From NCBI GenBank assembly GCA_016716525.1, contig JADJWE010000001.1, positions 2,066,108 through 2,130,107 on the forward strand: a stretch of 64,000 nt of DNA, written 5' to 3'. The notes under the pieces were generated by a model, which searched no databases, was not told the origin of the DNA, and saw only the letters and a program-made list of their open reading frames with translations. A program made the translations under genes and the position numbers. Positions within the stretch are counted from its first letter, which is position 1. Every line of letters starts with the position of its first letter. Source of the DNA: Candidatus Flexicrinis affinis. Its GTDB lineage: Bacteria; Chloroflexota; Anaerolineae; Aggregatilineales; Phototrophicaceae. This document shows positions 8,333 through 17,654 of this stretch, piece by piece.

Positions 8333-9364
8333 ATGACCGTTCTAGTCTGGATTGAAACCGAAGGCGGCAAAGCCAAGCCCACCAGTTGGGAGGCGATTGG
8401 CGCCGGCAAACTGATCGCGGATGGCTTCGGCGTCGGTGTCACCGCGGTCGTGCTCGGAGAGAACGCGACAGATGTCGCGCAAGAAGCGCTCAAGTTCGGC
8501 GCGTCCGGCGCGCTCGCCTGCGACGACCCCACACTGGCGACCTACCGCTTCGAGGCGTATGCGGCAGTCTTGTCCAAGCTGGTTGCCGACCGGTCTCCCA
8601 AGGCATTCGTCGCCGTGGCGACATCGGCGGGACGGGAACTCGTCGCCGCTGCCGCCGCCGATACCAACAGCGCCATCGTCTCAGAGGCCATCGAACTGAG
8701 TGTGGCGGATGGTCAGGTTGTCGCGACGCGCCCTGTCTACGCTGGCAAGCTGCTCAGCCAAGCCGCCAGCACCGGCGAAGGGACGGTCTGCGTGACCGTT
8801 CGTGCCCGGGCGTTCAAGGCGCCCGCAGAGGGCGCGGCTTCCGGCAGCGTCGAGACGGTCCCTGCGGTGCTGACTGAAGATCAGGTTCGCACAAAAATTG
8901 TCTCGTTCGAAGCCGAAGCCGGCACGGTCAACCTGACGGACGCCGCGATCCTCGTCAGCGGCGGGCGCGGCATGGCAAACAACCCGAAGGACGCCCCCGC
9001 CGGCACCGAGAATCCCGAAATCTGGAAGGCGCAGGACGCGTTCGCCAACGTCATTCAGCCGCTGGCCGACGTGCTCGGCGGCGCAGTGGGCGCATCGCGC
9101 GCGGCGGTCGACGCGGGCTACATCTCGTACGCGCATCAGGTCGGCCAGACGGGCAAGACGGTCTCCCCCGACTTGTACGTCGCCTGTGCGATCAGCGGCG
9201 CAATTCAGCATCAAGCCGGTATGCGCACGAGCAAGGTGATCGTCGCCATCAACAAGGACGCCGAAGCGCCGATCTTTAAGATGGCGCGCTACGGACTGGT
9301 TGGGGACGTGTTCAAAATCGTGCCGGCGCTCACGGCCGAGCTGAAGGCACGCCTCGGCAAGTAA
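8333..9364 (+). CDS. etfA: Electron transfer flavoprotein, alpha subunit
   Basis: A 343-residue ETF alpha chain, partner of EtfB. The N-terminal domain (about 1-190) resembles EtfB. The C-terminal FAD domain has the signature SGGRGM, the stretch LADVLGGAVGASRAAVDAGY, HQVGQTGKTVSPDLYVACAISGAIQHQAGM and the closing INKDAEAPIFKMARYGLVGD. The gene starts directly after etfB, so the subunits should be made in step, and a hairpin terminator follows. The type of ETF (classical or bifurcating) cannot be decided without modelling; no second-FAD features were identified. Confidence 0.94.
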   Translation: MTVLVWIETEGGKAKPTSWEAIGAGKLIADGFGVGVTAVVLGENATDVAQEALKFGASGALACDDPTLATYRFEAYAAVLSKLVADRSPKAFVAVATSAGRELVAAAAADTNSAIVSEAIELSVADGQVVATRPVYAGKLLSQAASTGEGTVCVTVRARAFKAPAEGAASGSVETVPAVLTEDQVRTKIVSFEAEAGTVNLTDAAILVSGGRGMANNPKDAPAGTENPEIWKAQDAFANVIQPLADVLGGAVGASRAAVDAGYISYAHQVGQTGKTVSPDLYVACAISGAIQHQAGMRTSKVIVAINKDAEAPIFKMARYGLVGDVFKIVPALTAELKARLGK

Positions 9365-9383
9365 TCGCGGCTAAGCTCAAGAC

Positions 9384-9414
9384 AAAAAGGGTCGTCCATG
9401 CGGGCGACCCTTTT
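9384..9414. terminator. Bidirectional terminator after etfBA
   Basis: AAAAAGGGTCG, a short loop and CGACCCTTTT form a hairpin with A- and T-tracts on its two sides, so it can end transcripts from both the etfBA side and the convergent gene. Confidence 0.8.
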
Positions 9415-9435
9415 CACTTCAGTAGACGTGCGGTG

Positions 9436-9825
9436 CTATGCGACTTTGACGGTGCCTCCGGTTCGCATCGCGTTGGCTTCGATCAGAAGCGCCGCCAGCG
9501 CATCGCCGTCGATGTCGTATGGGGCCATCCAAACCGTGACGTGCGAAGGGAAGCGTGCTGCGTCTTCGGCGCGGCCGCCGATCCACACGACGATATCGTG
9601 GGTGCGCGGGCTTGGCGCGGTTACCGAGGCGAGATGCGCGGCGAAGTCAGGCAGCCAGCCCTCGCGCCCGTCGATCACCACCACGTGCGGCACGTAGAAG
9701 ATCGTCTCGGCGAGCGCGTCGGACAGGGATTCCGGCGCAAACACGGCCCATTGATCGGCCAAGGCGGACGCGCTGAGGCGCGTGACGGGGTTGTTCGAGG
9801 CGTAGACAATCGTGAGTTCGTTCAT
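9436..9825 (-). CDS. Hypothetical 129-residue protein, receiver-like fold possible
   Basis: I do not recognise this protein. It is soluble and has an alternating strand-helix pattern (ELTIVYAS, FYVPHVVVIDG, THDIVVWIGG, SHVTVWMAPYDIDGDALAALLIEAN). That resembles a response-regulator receiver fold, with VVVIDG where a phospho-acceptor strand would lie, but the acidic pocket and the conserved Lys are not evident. A degenerate pseudo-receiver is possible. It lies 13 bases downstream of the MocR-type regulator on the same strand, so the two are probably co-transcribed. Confidence 0.55.
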   Translation of the reverse strand: MNELTIVYASNNPVTRLSASALADQWAVFAPESLSDALAETIFYVPHVVVIDGREGWLPDFAAHLASVTAPSPRTHDIVVWIGGRAEDAARFPSHVTVWMAPYDIDGDALAALLIEANAMRTGGTVKVA

Positions 9826-9838
9826 CTGTTAGTCTCCT

Positions 9839-11296
9839 TTAGCGCATCAAGTGATGCACAAGATCGGCAAGCCGCTTGGCGGCATAGCGCAAGGTGTCCG
9901 CGTTGTAGCGGGCGAATGACAGCCGGACGGCGTTGTCGTGAATTCCATCCGGGTAAAACACGTGCGAAGGAGCAATCGCGATTCCGCGCTGTAGTGCCTC
10001 GGTGAACAGGGTCACGGCATTGACCTGTTCCGGCAAGCGCAGCCACACGTAGAAGCCTCCGGTCGGCTTTTCGAACTGGACCCCGTCCGGCATGTACTCG
10101 TCGAGTGCAGCACACAATGCATCGCGCCGCACCCGATACTCGGCTTGAATCCGCCGCATGTGCTCATCGTACTGACCCGAGACGAGCATGTCGGTGACCG
10201 CGCGCTGGGCGAGCCCGTAGGCACCCCCACACGCGATGTTGCGCAGCGTGATCAACTGCTCGCGCAGGGCGCCGCGCGCGACGATGTAGCCGATGCGCAG
10301 AGCCGGCATCATCACCTTGGAGAACGTGCCAATGTGAATGACATCGTCATCGAGCGCCAGCAGCGGCATCTGCGGGGCGCCGTCGTACACCAGATCGCGG
10401 TACGTCGCGTCCTCGATGACCTGAAGGTCGAGTTCCTGCATCGTACGCACAAAGCGGTGGCGGTCGTCCGCCGACCAGTGCGACCCAGTCGGATTCTGGA
10501 AATCCGGCGATGCGAGCACAAAGCGCGGGCGCGGCAGCGAATCGCCGGTGCCACCGACGGTCGTCTGGCGCAGTGTATCGGCCAGCGACGGCCAATTCGG
10601 TCCGGACTGCTGCAGCCGATAGCCCAACACGTTGTAACCGAGGCGCTTGAGGTTCATCGTATACAGGAAGAACCCCGGCGCCTCGACCAGCACGGTATCG
10701 CCGTAGGTGGCGAGCGCGCGCGCCGTCAGATTCAACGCTTCTTGCGCGCCCACGGTGACGATCACGTCTTCAGGATCGACGACCGCCCCACTCTTGGCCA
10801 GGTGCCCCGCGATGGCGCGGCGCAGCGGTTCGTAGCCGCTCGGGTCTTCGTAGTTGAGCGCCTCGGCGCGGTCCCGGCGCAGCGCGCGCGATCGGGCGGC
10901 CTCGTACGTTTCGATCGGCATGAGTTCGTCGGCAGGCAATCCCAACGCCAGCGAGATCACGCCGTCGGCACGATTCACGCGCCACAACATGCGCACGATG
11001 TCATCCGGCTCGCGCAGGGCCGGCATCATCGCCGGAAGCTGACGCGACGACACGACCAGCCCCGGCACGATGTAGCTGCCGCTACCCTGTGTCGCGTCGA
11101 TTACGCCGCGCGCCTTGAGTTCTTCGTACGCGTTGACCACCGTAGACCGGTGAACCTGCAACGACTCGGCAAGCTGTCGCGATGCGGGTAAACGCGTACC
11201 CCCGGCGAGCTGGCCGCCGACCGCCAGCATGGTCACATGGTCGGCGATCTGCAAATACAGCGGCTTAGTGCTGTCGACATCAACTGGGACAATCAT
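9839..11296 (-). CDS. MocR/PdxR-type transcriptional regulator with aminotransferase domain
   Basis: A 485-residue GntR-family regulator. Residues 1-75 form a winged helix (LPASRQLAESLQVHRSTVVNAYEELKARGVI), and the rest is a fold-type I aminotransferase domain that binds pyridoxal phosphate. The domain has NPTG at 268-271, the internal aldimine Lys327 in GTFSKVMMPALRIGY, and an Arg near the C-terminus for carboxylate binding. Family members sense PLP or amino-acid adducts and often control vitamin B6 or amino-acid genes. The ATG at 11296 fits the usual N-terminus just before the winged helix. It is divergent from argS, leaving 181 bases that may hold its own operator. No obvious target gene is adjacent. 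Confidence 0.88.
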   Translation of the reverse strand: MIVPVDVDSTKPLYLQIADHVTMLAVGGQLAGGTRLPASRQLAESLQVHRSTVVNAYEELKARGVIDATQGSGSYIVPGLVVSSRQLPAMMPALREPDDIVRMLWRVNRADGVISLALGLPADELMPIETYEAARSRALRRDRAEALNYEDPSGYEPLRRAIAGHLAKSGAVVDPEDVIVTVGAQEALNLTARALATYGDTVLVEAPGFFLYTMNLKRLGYNVLGYRLQQSGPNWPSLADTLRQTTVGGTGDSLPRPRFVLASPDFQNPTGSHWSADDRHRFVRTMQELDLQVIEDATYRDLVYDGAPQMPLLALDDDVIHIGTFSKVMMPALRIGYIVARGALREQLITLRNIACGGAYGLAQRAVTDMLVSGQYDEHMRRIQAEYRVRRDALCAALDEYMPDGVQFEKPTGGFYVWLRLPEQVNAVTLFTEALQRGIAIAPSHVFYPDGIHDNAVRLSFARYNADTLRYAAKRLADLVHHLMR

Positions 11297-11433
11297 CGTA
11301 TGCGCCTCCCCCGGACGGGCACAAGAACATTGTCCGACACATCTGTTTTTCACGACACTACCAATTCAGGAGGTGTTTTCCGACCACCGCCACCCATGCC
11401 AAGCGCGACTACCGGTTTGGCTAAGATGGCGTC

Positions 11434-11439
11434 TATAAT
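11434..11439 (+). promoter_or_regulatory. Candidate -10 box for argS
   Basis: A perfect TATAAT lies 38 bases before the argS GTG. I find no matching -35 hexamer at 16-18 bases, so the promoter may need an activator; this is weak evidence. Confidence 0.4.
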
Positions 11440-11477
11440 GATGCGGTTCGCACCTCGTTTCGCCGTAAGGACTCCCT

Positions 11478-13193
11478 GTGGATTCGCTGCTCAATGCCCA
11501 TGCCGGTCTAATCAAACGTGCGGTCTCCGCCGCACAGGCCGCTGGCGACCTCCCCGCCTTCGAACTACCGGCTATCGAGATCAAGCCGCCCGCCCGCGCC
11601 GAAATGGGCGATTATGCGTATGCCGGCGCGCTAGCCGTCGCGAAGTTGGCGGGCATGAAGCCGTTCGACATCGCTCAGGCCATCGTCAAGCACCTGCCCG
11701 CCTCAGAGTTCGTCGCGGGTGTCGACGCCGTGATGCCGGGATTTGTCAACTTCCGCCTCAGCGCCGATTGGCTGCGCGCGCAGATCGACTCGATCGTCGC
11801 CGAGGGCGACGCGTTCGGGTCGCTGTCGATTGGCGCGGGCAAGCGCGCGCAGGTCGAGTTCGTAAGCGCCAACCCGACCGGCCCGCTGCATATCGGCCGC
11901 AGTCGCGGCGCGATCGTCGGCGATACGATGGCCCGCCTGCTCGAAGCAGCAGGGTACGCGGTCGAGCGGGAGTACTATTTCAACAACGCCGGCATGCAGA
12001 TGAAGCATCTCGGCACCAGCCTGCAGCTGCGCTACTTGCAGCAGCTCGGCGCCGACGTCGTGCAGCCTGCATCCGACGACGGCACGTTCTATCAAGGCGA
12101 GTACTTGATCGACTTTGCGAAGGATCTGATCGCAGAGGTCGGAGACTCGTGGCGCGACCGGTCGTGGGAAGACTTCAAGGCGTACGCGGAGAAGAAGATG
12201 TTCGACATCATCCGCGAAACGCTTAAGCGGATCAGCATCGAACACGACGTTTTCTTCAATGAGAACTCGCTGTACGAAACCGGCGCGGTGTGGGACACGC
12301 TGAAGGCATTGGAAGCCGCCGGGTTAATCTACGAGTCTGCCGTGCGTGAGTCCGAGCCCGAAGAAGTGAAAGCCGAGAACGCGCACCTGCCGCCGGCGAA
12401 GTGGTTCCGAAGCACGGCGCTCGGCGATGTCGAAGACCGTGTCGTCCTCAAGAACGACGGCTCGCCGACCTATACGCTGCCCGACATCGCGTACCATTTG
12501 AACAAGCTGGCACGCGGTTTCGATCTGCTGGTCAACGTGCTCGGCGCCGACCACGATACGGAGCACAAGGTCGTCAAGTACGGCCTGAAGGCGCTGGGCG
12601 GCGATACTGCCAAGCTGCACGTCATCATCATGCAGTTCGTGCGCCTCATCCGCGACGGCAAAGAGGTCAAGATGAGCACCCGGCGCGGAAACTACGAGAC
12701 GCTGGACGACCTGATCGATCAGACCAGCCCCGACGCGGTCCGCTACATGCTGCTTGCCCGCAGCGCCAACAGCCGCCTCGACTTTGACCTCGATCTGGCA
12801 CTCAAACAATCGTCGGACAATCCCGTCTACTACATCCAGTACGCCTATGTGCGGACTGCCGGTATCCTGCGCGAGGCGGACGTACGCGGCTTCTCCGATG
12901 CCGGCGCAGACCTCAGCCTGCTGGGCGACGAGGAACTGGCGTTCATCAAGCGCTGCCTTACGCTCGGCGACGAGATCGCGTTGTGCGCCCAGACGTTCGA
13001 GCCGCATCGTATTGCGTTCTTCGCGCAAGATCTCGCTAACCAGTTCCATCCGATGTACGACCGCGTCCGCGTATTCGGCGATGGCATTGGCGACGACATC
13101 GCCAGAGCGCGCCTGCGCTTCTATAAGGCGGCCAATGTCGCGTTTCGCCGTGTCCTCTCGCTGATGGGCATGAGCACGCCGGATCGGATGTAG
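11478..13193 (+). CDS. argS: Arginyl-tRNA synthetase
   Basis: A 571-residue class I aminoacyl-tRNA synthetase that charges tRNA-Arg. The N-terminal Add1 domain (about 1-100) is followed by the Rossmann catalytic domain with FVSANPTGPLHIGRSRG at 128-144. The HIGH motif reads HIGR (138-141). The KMSKS equivalent is KMSTR at 398-402, followed by RGNYETLDDLID. The helical anticodon-binding DALR domain closes the protein (ending FRRVLSLMGMSTPDRM). Translation starts at GTG 11478 with AAGGA upstream. The helicase-nuclease gene begins at the very next base after the stop. Confidence 0.95.
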   Translation: MDSLLNAHAGLIKRAVSAAQAAGDLPAFELPAIEIKPPARAEMGDYAYAGALAVAKLAGMKPFDIAQAIVKHLPASEFVAGVDAVMPGFVNFRLSADWLRAQIDSIVAEGDAFGSLSIGAGKRAQVEFVSANPTGPLHIGRSRGAIVGDTMARLLEAAGYAVEREYYFNNAGMQMKHLGTSLQLRYLQQLGADVVQPASDDGTFYQGEYLIDFAKDLIAEVGDSWRDRSWEDFKAYAEKKMFDIIRETLKRISIEHDVFFNENSLYETGAVWDTLKALEAAGLIYESAVRESEPEEVKAENAHLPPAKWFRSTALGDVEDRVVLKNDGSPTYTLPDIAYHLNKLARGFDLLVNVLGADHDTEHKVVKYGLKALGGDTAKLHVIIMQFVRLIRDGKEVKMSTRRGNYETLDDLIDQTSPDAVRYMLLARSANSRLDFDLDLALKQSSDNPVYYIQYAYVRTAGILREADVRGFSDAGADLSLLGDEELAFIKRCLTLGDEIALCAQTFEPHRIAFFAQDLANQFHPMYDRVRVFGDGIGDDIARARLRFYKAANVAFRRVLSLMGMSTPDRM

Positions 13194-16100
13194 ATGTCCG
13201 AAAGCGCAGCCCGCCCCCGCCTCGACGATCAGCAGCGCCTCGCCGTAGAGACGCTGGATCGCAGCGTGGCGGTCGTGGCGGGAGCAGGCACCGGCAAGAC
13301 GACCGTGCTGGTCGAGCGATTCGTCGCCTTGCTCGACACCCGCCCAGACTGGCCGATCACGTCGATCGTGGCAATCACCTTTACGGAACGCGCCGCGGAG
13401 GAGATGCGGTCACGCGTCCGCCAACGCATCCTCGAACGCCTTGCCACGGCGCAAGGCAGCGACCGCCGCCGCTGGGCCGATCATCTCGCCCGGATTGAAG
13501 CTGCGCGAATCTCGACAATCCACGGCATGTGCAGCGAGGTCATCCGCGCCAATGCGGCCGCTGCCGGCGTCGACCCGGGGTTCCAAGTCGCAGACGAGGC
13601 TACCGCGGCCGTGCTGATGCGGGACGCACTGGCAGTCGCCTTGCGGGAGATCGTCAGCGCGGAAGCCGATACGAACGACCCGGACTTCTCTGCAGCACAC
13701 GCCGTACTCACTGGCTACGAACATACGAAGATTGAAGAAATTCTGCTGAAACCCAAGCAGTTTCGTGGTCTGCAGCCCTTGCCGTCCTCCGTCGACGAAG
13801 TCGAGGCGATGTACGAGGCTTACGCCGCGGATGCCTTTCAGCGGTTCTTTAAGAGTTCGCCGGTGATGGAACTCCGGAGTTTGGTTCCGCCGAACGCGCC
13901 AGAGGATTTGTTCGTCGTAAAAGTGCTGGAAGCGCAGCGAATTCTCACAGATGCCGCCGAAGCGCCGTCGGCGGCGACCTGCATGGAGGCTCTGGCTAGG
14001 TTCGACATGGTGGTTTCCGGCGGGTCCACTAAGCTTTGGGACGTGGGCGATCTCGCCTATGCGAAGTCACTTGTTTCGGAAATCAAGCAGGTACTAAAAA
14101 AGCTCTCCGAGGTACTCACGTTCGACCGCGATGTTGAAAAGCTCGCGCTGCGCTTGTCCCATGGCTGGAGCATGCTGATCAACCGCGTGTTGGCGGCCTA
14201 CGAGGACCGCAAGCGCGCCGAGAACGTGCTCGACTTCGAAGACCTTGAGATCAAGGCGGAAGCGCTGCTGGCGCGCCCCGAGGTACGCCGGCGCTATGCC
14301 GGCCGCGAAATCCGGCACGTGATGGTCGACGAATTCCAAGACACCAATCACCGGCAGTGGAACATCACCCAGGGTTTGGCGCCGGGGCTGATGGACGGCG
14401 GCGTGTTCATCGTCGGCGACCCTAAGCAGTCAATCTACAGGTTCCGCGGCGCGGACGTCACGATTTTCAGGGCGGCCAGCGACCAGATCGAGCGCGCAGG
14501 CGGCCTTGTCGTCCGCATGAACCGGTCGTACCGGACGCACAGCGCGCTCATCGCCCAATTCAACCGCCTGTTCACCGGTGTGATGCGGCCCTCGCCCGAC
14601 GCCGCGCAGATCGAGCAGTTCGTGACCTTCGACGAGAATCACACGCTCGTGGCCCAGCGCGAAAGCCCGGACGACCACCTCGACGTGCAGCTCATCGGCC
14701 TTGACCCATCCACCAACAATCGGAACGTCGCCTCGGAAGCGCGGATCGTTGCCGCGCGCATCCGCGACATGGTGACGACCGAGAGCCTTACGGTCGTCGA
14801 CCGCCGAACGAATCAGCCGCGTCCGGCGGGTTACGGCGACATCGCCGTCTTGCTCCGCAGCTTCAAGTCAAATTCGAAACATTTCGAGCAGGCATTCGTC
14901 GAATTCGGCGTACCTTATGTGACCCAAAGCGGCGGCGGATTCTACGACCGGCGCGAGATTCGCGACCTCATCGAACTGCTCAAGGCGCTCCGCAACCCGG
15001 CTGACAACCTCGCGCTGGCGGCGGCGCTGCACAGCCCGCTGTTCGCACTCTCTGACGTCGACCTGCTTGCGCTGCGGACCCGAGGCGGAGCGCTGTTTGA
15101 GGCGCTGGACGAGGAAGCCGCGCTGCAAGCCGAGCACGAATCGCTCGAGCACCCGATCGTCTTTGCGAACACCATCTACAACGGTTTGCGCGCGATCGCT
15201 GGCCGTGTCTCGGCGGATGCGCTGCTGTTGCAGGCCATTGCCGAGACCAACTATCTCGCGTCGATCGGTCGGCTGCCGGACGGCCCGCAAATGCGTGCCA
15301 ACGTCGAGAAGCTGGTGGACATCGCCCGCGAGTACGGCGCGGCCGCACTGCCCGACTTCATCACGTTCCTCGACGTCTCGCGCGCTGAAGATGTCAAGGA
15401 GGCGGGCGTCGCGCTCGACAGCAGGTCGTCGGTGCGGCTTACGACGATTCATGGCTGCAAGGGCCTTGAGTTTCCGGTCGTGTGGCTTGCCGACGGGAAT
15501 CTCGCTACGAGAGCGTCGGGCAACACGGTGATCGCGGCAGAGTCGATCGTATGTGCGCTCCCCAAGCTTGGAGAGGACAAGTCGGACTCGAAAGCGTTCT
15601 TGTACCAAAGGGCGCAGAAACACGGCAAGGAGGCGGACGACGCCGAGGTGCAGCGCCTTCTCTACGTCGCCGCGACGCGCGCACGTGACGCCCTGTTCAT
15701 CAGTTCGTCAAAGCCGAAGTTCCTAAGCGCGCTGTCGGAGGCGCTCGACGGTCAGGCGATCACGGTTGCCACAACGCCCCAGTCGCCGCAACTGACGCCC
15801 GAATTGCTGCAGCGCGTTAAAGATACCCGCTTTCCGCTCGCCGAGACCCTGCCTGCCGCGCCGCCGCCGTCGCGCCGCCGCCTCACAGCAACCGACATCG
15901 CCGACTACGGCAGCCTGATCAACGCCGACACCGAGGAGGAGCGTGACTACTACCGTCACCGTATCCGGCGCCGGCTCCACGCTGACGACTTCGAACCGGT
16001 CGAGTCGCTGACCTACGACGCGCAAATCGGTATGCCGTCGCAGCGCCGGATTGGATCGCTGGTGCACAGCGCGCTGCTGTATCGGGTAGACGCGATGATG

Positions 16101-16619
16101 AAGAACGATCCTGAAGGTGCAGATCAGGCGATAGATTCGCTGGTGTGGGAGGCAGGCATCACGCTGTCGGACGCGCGCCGCAAGGTCGTCGATCGTGTTC
16201 GCAGCTACCTCAAGTCGTACATCAACAGCCCGATCGCACGCGACATCGATCGGGCGAAAGAGGTTTACCGCGAGCTGCCGTTCGTCATCGAGCGTGACGG
16301 CCAGCTCGTGCATGGCACGATGGACCTCGTGTACGTCGATCATGACAGCCGATGGACAGTCGTCGATTTCAAGACGGACTCGGTACCGGACGACATGGGG
16401 CGCATCACCGCGCACGCGCGTAGATACCTGCTCCAGCTTGCCGTGTACGCGGCCGCACTGCGCGAGCGAATCGGCGTTACCCCAACGGCGCAGGTCGTTT
16501 ACCTGCGCTATCCGCAGCATGTTGTTACGCTGCCTGCGGCAGAGCTTGACCGAGAGCTTGAGTCGCTCAAGCTTGACGCAATCGACGCCAATTTCGATCT
16601 CAGCGGCCCGCGAACGTGA
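13194..16619 (+). CDS. UvrD-type helicase fused to RecB-family nuclease (AddA-like)
   Basis: A 1141-residue helicase-nuclease of the AddA/RecB type, expected to unwind and resect double-strand DNA ends for recombination. The Walker A GAGTGKT is at 30-36 and the Walker B DEFQDT begins at residue 379; GDPKQSIYRFRGAD and the late helicase motif VRLTTIHGCKGLEFPVVWL are clear. The C-terminal PD-(D/E)xK nuclease has Asp1044 (HGTMDLVYVD), Asp1058 and Lys1060 (VVDFKTD). No addB/recC or recD partner is next to it. It abuts argS with no gap, and the downstream membrane gene overlaps its stop. Confidence 0.88.
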   Translation: MSESAARPRLDDQQRLAVETLDRSVAVVAGAGTGKTTVLVERFVALLDTRPDWPITSIVAITFTERAAEEMRSRVRQRILERLATAQGSDRRRWADHLARIEAARISTIHGMCSEVIRANAAAAGVDPGFQVADEATAAVLMRDALAVALREIVSAEADTNDPDFSAAHAVLTGYEHTKIEEILLKPKQFRGLQPLPSSVDEVEAMYEAYAADAFQRFFKSSPVMELRSLVPPNAPEDLFVVKVLEAQRILTDAAEAPSAATCMEALARFDMVVSGGSTKLWDVGDLAYAKSLVSEIKQVLKKLSEVLTFDRDVEKLALRLSHGWSMLINRVLAAYEDRKRAENVLDFEDLEIKAEALLARPEVRRRYAGREIRHVMVDEFQDTNHRQWNITQGLAPGLMDGGVFIVGDPKQSIYRFRGADVTIFRAASDQIERAGGLVVRMNRSYRTHSALIAQFNRLFTGVMRPSPDAAQIEQFVTFDENHTLVAQRESPDDHLDVQLIGLDPSTNNRNVASEARIVAARIRDMVTTESLTVVDRRTNQPRPAGYGDIAVLLRSFKSNSKHFEQAFVEFGVPYVTQSGGGFYDRREIRDLIELLKALRNPADNLALAAALHSPLFALSDVDLLALRTRGGALFEALDEEAALQAEHESLEHPIVFANTIYNGLRAIAGRVSADALLLQAIAETNYLASIGRLPDGPQMRANVEKLVDIAREYGAAALPDFITFLDVSRAEDVKEAGVALDSRSSVRLTTIHGCKGLEFPVVWLADGNLATRASGNTVIAAESIVCALPKLGEDKSDSKAFLYQRAQKHGKEADDAEVQRLLYVAATRARDALFISSSKPKFLSALSEALDGQAITVATTPQSPQLTPELLQRVKDTRFPLAETLPAAPPPSRRRLTATDIADYGSLINADTEEERDYYRHRIRRRLHADDFEPVESLTYDAQIGMPSQRRIGSLVHSALLYRVDAMMKNDPEGADQAIDSLVWEAGITLSDARRKVVDRVRSYLKSYINSPIARDIDRAKEVYRELPFVIERDGQLVHGTMDLVYVDHDSRWTVVDFKTDSVPDDMGRITAHARRYLLQLAVYAAALRERIGVTPTAQVVYLRYPQHVVTLPAAELDRELESLKLDAIDANFDLSGPRT

Positions 16620-17581
16620 GAGGCCGCCTCGCGCGATGGATGCTGGCCGATGCCGGCCTCGATGACGACGCGGCACTGCGTTTGTTCGGCCCCGCGCCGC
16701 GCGGCCCGCGTCCGGCGGGGATCCTGCTGCACGTCCTGATCGCCGCCGTGTTGATCACCACCCTGATGGTCGGGGGGTACGCCGCCGGCTTCCGCCTTCC
16801 GACTCTGTCTGCGCAGGCGTATGCCAGCCTGTACGCACCGATGTTAGGCGGCCAAGCCGTCGTCAGCGCGTTGGTGCTCGCGCTGGGGCTAAACATCATT
16901 CCGACACTGCGACGGCGCGGCACGTGGGATCAGGTGCGTACCACAGCGGGCGGGGCGCGGGCAGGCGTGCGCGCCGCATGGGCGCACGTCGTATATCACC
17001 GTGTCAGCGGCTGGCTGATGGTTGTAGTCTATGCGCCGCGTGTGTTTCTGCTTGTGCTGCTGCTGTACGACTTGACAAGCTTTCGCGGGGATTACCTCGC
17101 GCAGGTGATCGGCGTGCATACTCCGCGCATCCCCGCCGTCCTCGATATCCCGCTGATGGGGTTGGTCGTCACTGCGGCCTTCGTCTTGCCATTTACCGCT
17201 GTTGGATTAGAAGCCGCCTGCGCGCTGCTGCTGTCGACGTTTCTCCGGAGCCGGCAGGCCATCGGCATGGCGCAGATCGGGCTGATTTCGGCGCGTATCG
17301 CGTGGGCAGTCGCACCCGTCGTACTGTTTAGCGCAATCATCTCGAGCACGTTAGTGGGGGGAAGCAGCCCATTCGGTACATGGATTGCCGGGTTTGCATC
17401 GACGGTGCTGGGGGATTGGGGCTTGAGCGGTCTTCACGCGGCTGAGATTGATCGCCTGTGGAGTGTGACTCCGTACTCCGCGCTGATTCCGGTACTGGCG
17501 GTTGGTATGGCAGTGTTGCAGTCCGGCCTCACGATTGTCGTGCTGAATTGGGCGGCACGGCGCGCCCAACGGCTCGACTGA
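16616..17581 (+). CDS. Multi-pass membrane protein, unknown function
   Basis: A 321-residue protein with about seven hydrophobic segments in two groups. The N-terminus is short and soluble (GRLARWMLADAGLDDDAALRLFGPAPRGPRPAG), followed by helices near 37-60, 75-98, 130-155, 175-200, 215-240 and 285-310. I see no catalytic motif; the general pattern is like ABC-2-type export permeases but no family signature supports it. The GTG at 16616 overlaps the TGA of the helicase-nuclease gene, so it is probably coupled to it. Confidence 0.6.
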   Translation: MRGRLARWMLADAGLDDDAALRLFGPAPRGPRPAGILLHVLIAAVLITTLMVGGYAAGFRLPTLSAQAYASLYAPMLGGQAVVSALVLALGLNIIPTLRRRGTWDQVRTTAGGARAGVRAAWAHVVYHRVSGWLMVVVYAPRVFLLVLLLYDLTSFRGDYLAQVIGVHTPRIPAVLDIPLMGLVVTAAFVLPFTAVGLEAACALLLSTFLRSRQAIGMAQIGLISARIAWAVAPVVLFSAIISSTLVGGSSPFGTWIAGFASTVLGDWGLSGLHAAEIDRLWSVTPYSALIPVLAVGMAVLQSGLTIVVLNWAARRAQRLD

Positions 17582-17654
17582 CCACGCGTTTACGGTGTGA
17601 CGGCCCGGCCTGCATTACAATCTAGTCAGCGCTGACGACGGGACCAACCGCCTC

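Noticed and set aside
10145..11191. Long 348-residue reading frame antisense to the MocR-type gene
   Set aside because: Arg/His-rich composition without any recognisable domain and no ribosome-binding site; it mirrors the opposite strand of a GC-rich gene.
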